From Bacillota bacterium (GTDB lineage: Bacteria; Bacillota; UBA5301; JASBVW01): DNA of 6,667 nucleotides. This document shows positions 6,271 through 6,667 of the stretch, piece by piece. The translations under genes were made by a program, and so were the position numbers. The stretch lies in contig JASBVW010000078.1 in assembly GCA_029961005.1 (NCBI GenBank), positions 1 to 6,667 on the forward strand. Direction: 5' to 3'. The number at the start of each line of letters is the position of its first letter. Positions within the stretch are counted from its first letter, which is position 1. The notes beneath the pieces were generated by a model. It saw nothing but the letters and a program-made list of their open reading frames with translations. It was not told the DNA's origin and made no database searches.

Positions 6271-6300
6271 GGCCTAAACTATCCGTGAAAATAGATATGC
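6271..6300 (-). promoter_or_regulatory. AT-rich island upstream of dacF, probable promoter region
   Basis: Between the pdp terminator and dacF there is a short AT-rich stretch in otherwise GC-rich DNA. On the minus strand it contains GCATA (6300-6296) and GGATAGTTTA (6284-6275). The first resembles a sigma-F/sigma-G -35 element and the second matches five of six fixed positions of a sigma-F -10 (GGnnAnAnTR). Only 11 nt separate them, against the usual 15-16, so the pair is not a proper sigma-F promoter. In B. subtilis dacF is sigma-F dependent. A promoter is needed here because of the upstream terminator, but the sigma factor cannot be assigned. A strong Shine-Dalgarno (GGAGGAG, near 6260-6254) follows. 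Confidence 0.3.
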
Positions 6301-6342
6301 CCCGGCCCGGCTCTTAGACCGAGAGGAAAAGAGAAAGGGAGC

Positions 6343-6369
6343 AAAAAGAAAGACCGGCCGCAGCCGGTC
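6343..6369 (-). terminator. Intrinsic terminator of the pdp transcript
   Basis: Read on the minus strand, GACCGGC (6369-6363), loop TGCG (6362-6359) and GCCGGTC (6358-6352) form a perfect 7-bp stem with six G-C pairs. It is followed at once by TTTCTTTTT (6351-6343). The stem begins at the second base of the pdp TGA codon (6370-6368), so the stop codon is built into the hairpin. This is a classic Rho-independent terminator and should separate nucleoside salvage from dacF. Confidence 0.9.
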
Positions 6370-6667
6370 ACCTCAGGATGCGGTAAACCAGAGGGGGGGC
6401 AGGCGCCGGCGCATCGCCCACCTGAAAGGCCGCCCGGACCAAGGGCTCTGCCTCGTCCGCCTGCGCCTGCGTGCGCGCATAAAGGGTGGCCAGGGGCGCC
6501 CCCCGTTCCACCCGCTCTCCTATCTGGACGTGGACGATCAGGCCCACCCCCGGGTCCACCGGATCCTCCTTGCGGGCCCTTCCGGCTCCCAGGAGGACTG
6601 CCGCCCGCCCCAGCTCCTCCGCCGCCACGGAGGCGAGATACCCCTCCCGCTGCGCCGCCACCGGGCG
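6368..6667 (-). CDS. pdp: Pyrimidine-nucleoside phosphorylase, C-terminal part (5' end outside window)
   Basis: This is the last 99 codons and TGA stop of a gene whose start lies beyond the right edge; the frame is open to the edge. The enzyme performs cytosolic phosphorolysis of thymidine, uridine or deoxyuridine to free base and (deoxy)ribose-1-phosphate in nucleoside salvage. The fragment matches the C-terminal PYNP domain: a glycine-rich GYLASV segment, then ELGRAAVLLGAGRARKEDPV, VDPGVGL, and IGERVERGAPLATLYA, the lipoyl-like hammerhead part of the family. The phosphate- and base-binding residues of the N-terminal domain are not visible, so thymidine phosphorylase (deoA) and broad-specificity pdp cannot be told apart. 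Nucleoside-salvage genes upstream of dacF-spoIIA are a known arrangement in spore formers (drm-punA-dacF-spoIIA in Bacillus subtilis), which supports the call. A GTG codon at 6661-6659 is internal, not a credible start. Confidence 0.9.
   Translation of the reverse strand, partial: RPVAAQREGYLASVAAEELGRAAVLLGAGRARKEDPVDPGVGLIVHVQIGERVERGAPLATLYARTQAQADEAEPLVRAAFQVGDAPAPAPPLVYRILR

Overview
The window is G+C-rich (clearly above 60% by eye) and every gene I can support lies on the minus strand, so transcription runs from high to low coordinates. It encodes spoIIAA, spoIIAB, sigF, spmA and spmB, which occur only in endospore-forming Firmicutes. Together with the high G+C and frequent GTG starts, this suggests a high-GC, possibly thermophilic, clostridial spore former (Moorella/Ammonifex/Desulfotomaculum-like). 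The species cannot be fixed from the sequence alone.

Layout, in order of transcription. (1) The 3' end of a pyrimidine-nucleoside phosphorylase gene (6667-6368), closed by a textbook intrinsic terminator that overlaps its stop codon. (2) A 121-nt gap with an AT-rich island, then dacF, a secreted D,D-carboxypeptidase (6246-5086). (3) The spoIIA genes spoIIAA-spoIIAB-sigF (4996-3468), tightly packed and preceded by a very good match to a sigma-H promoter. (4) spmA-spmB (3424-2314), overlapping each other by 20 nt and preceded by a sigma-E-like promoter placed so that spmA mRNA would be almost leaderless. (5) A membrane-anchored GAF-GGDEF diguanylate cyclase (2247-760), with a weaker sigma-H-like element upstream. 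(6) A GNAT-family N-acetyltransferase (635-93). (7) A 92-nt tail with small hairpins reaching the left edge.

How it works together. SpoIIAA, SpoIIAB and SigF form the partner-switching module that releases sigma-F in the forespore. DacF trims peptidoglycan peptides, and SpmA/SpmB are membrane proteins needed for spore core dehydration. Nucleoside phosphorylase-dacF-spoIIA and a dac gene followed by spmA-spmB are each familiar neighbourhoods in spore formers, and here they are merged in one locus. The most thought-provoking features are the two stage-specific promoter candidates (sigma-H before spoIIAA, sigma-E before spmA) and a predicted c-di-GMP synthase placed directly after the sporulation genes. 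I found no wholly new system, mobile element, CRISPR array, tRNA or rRNA.
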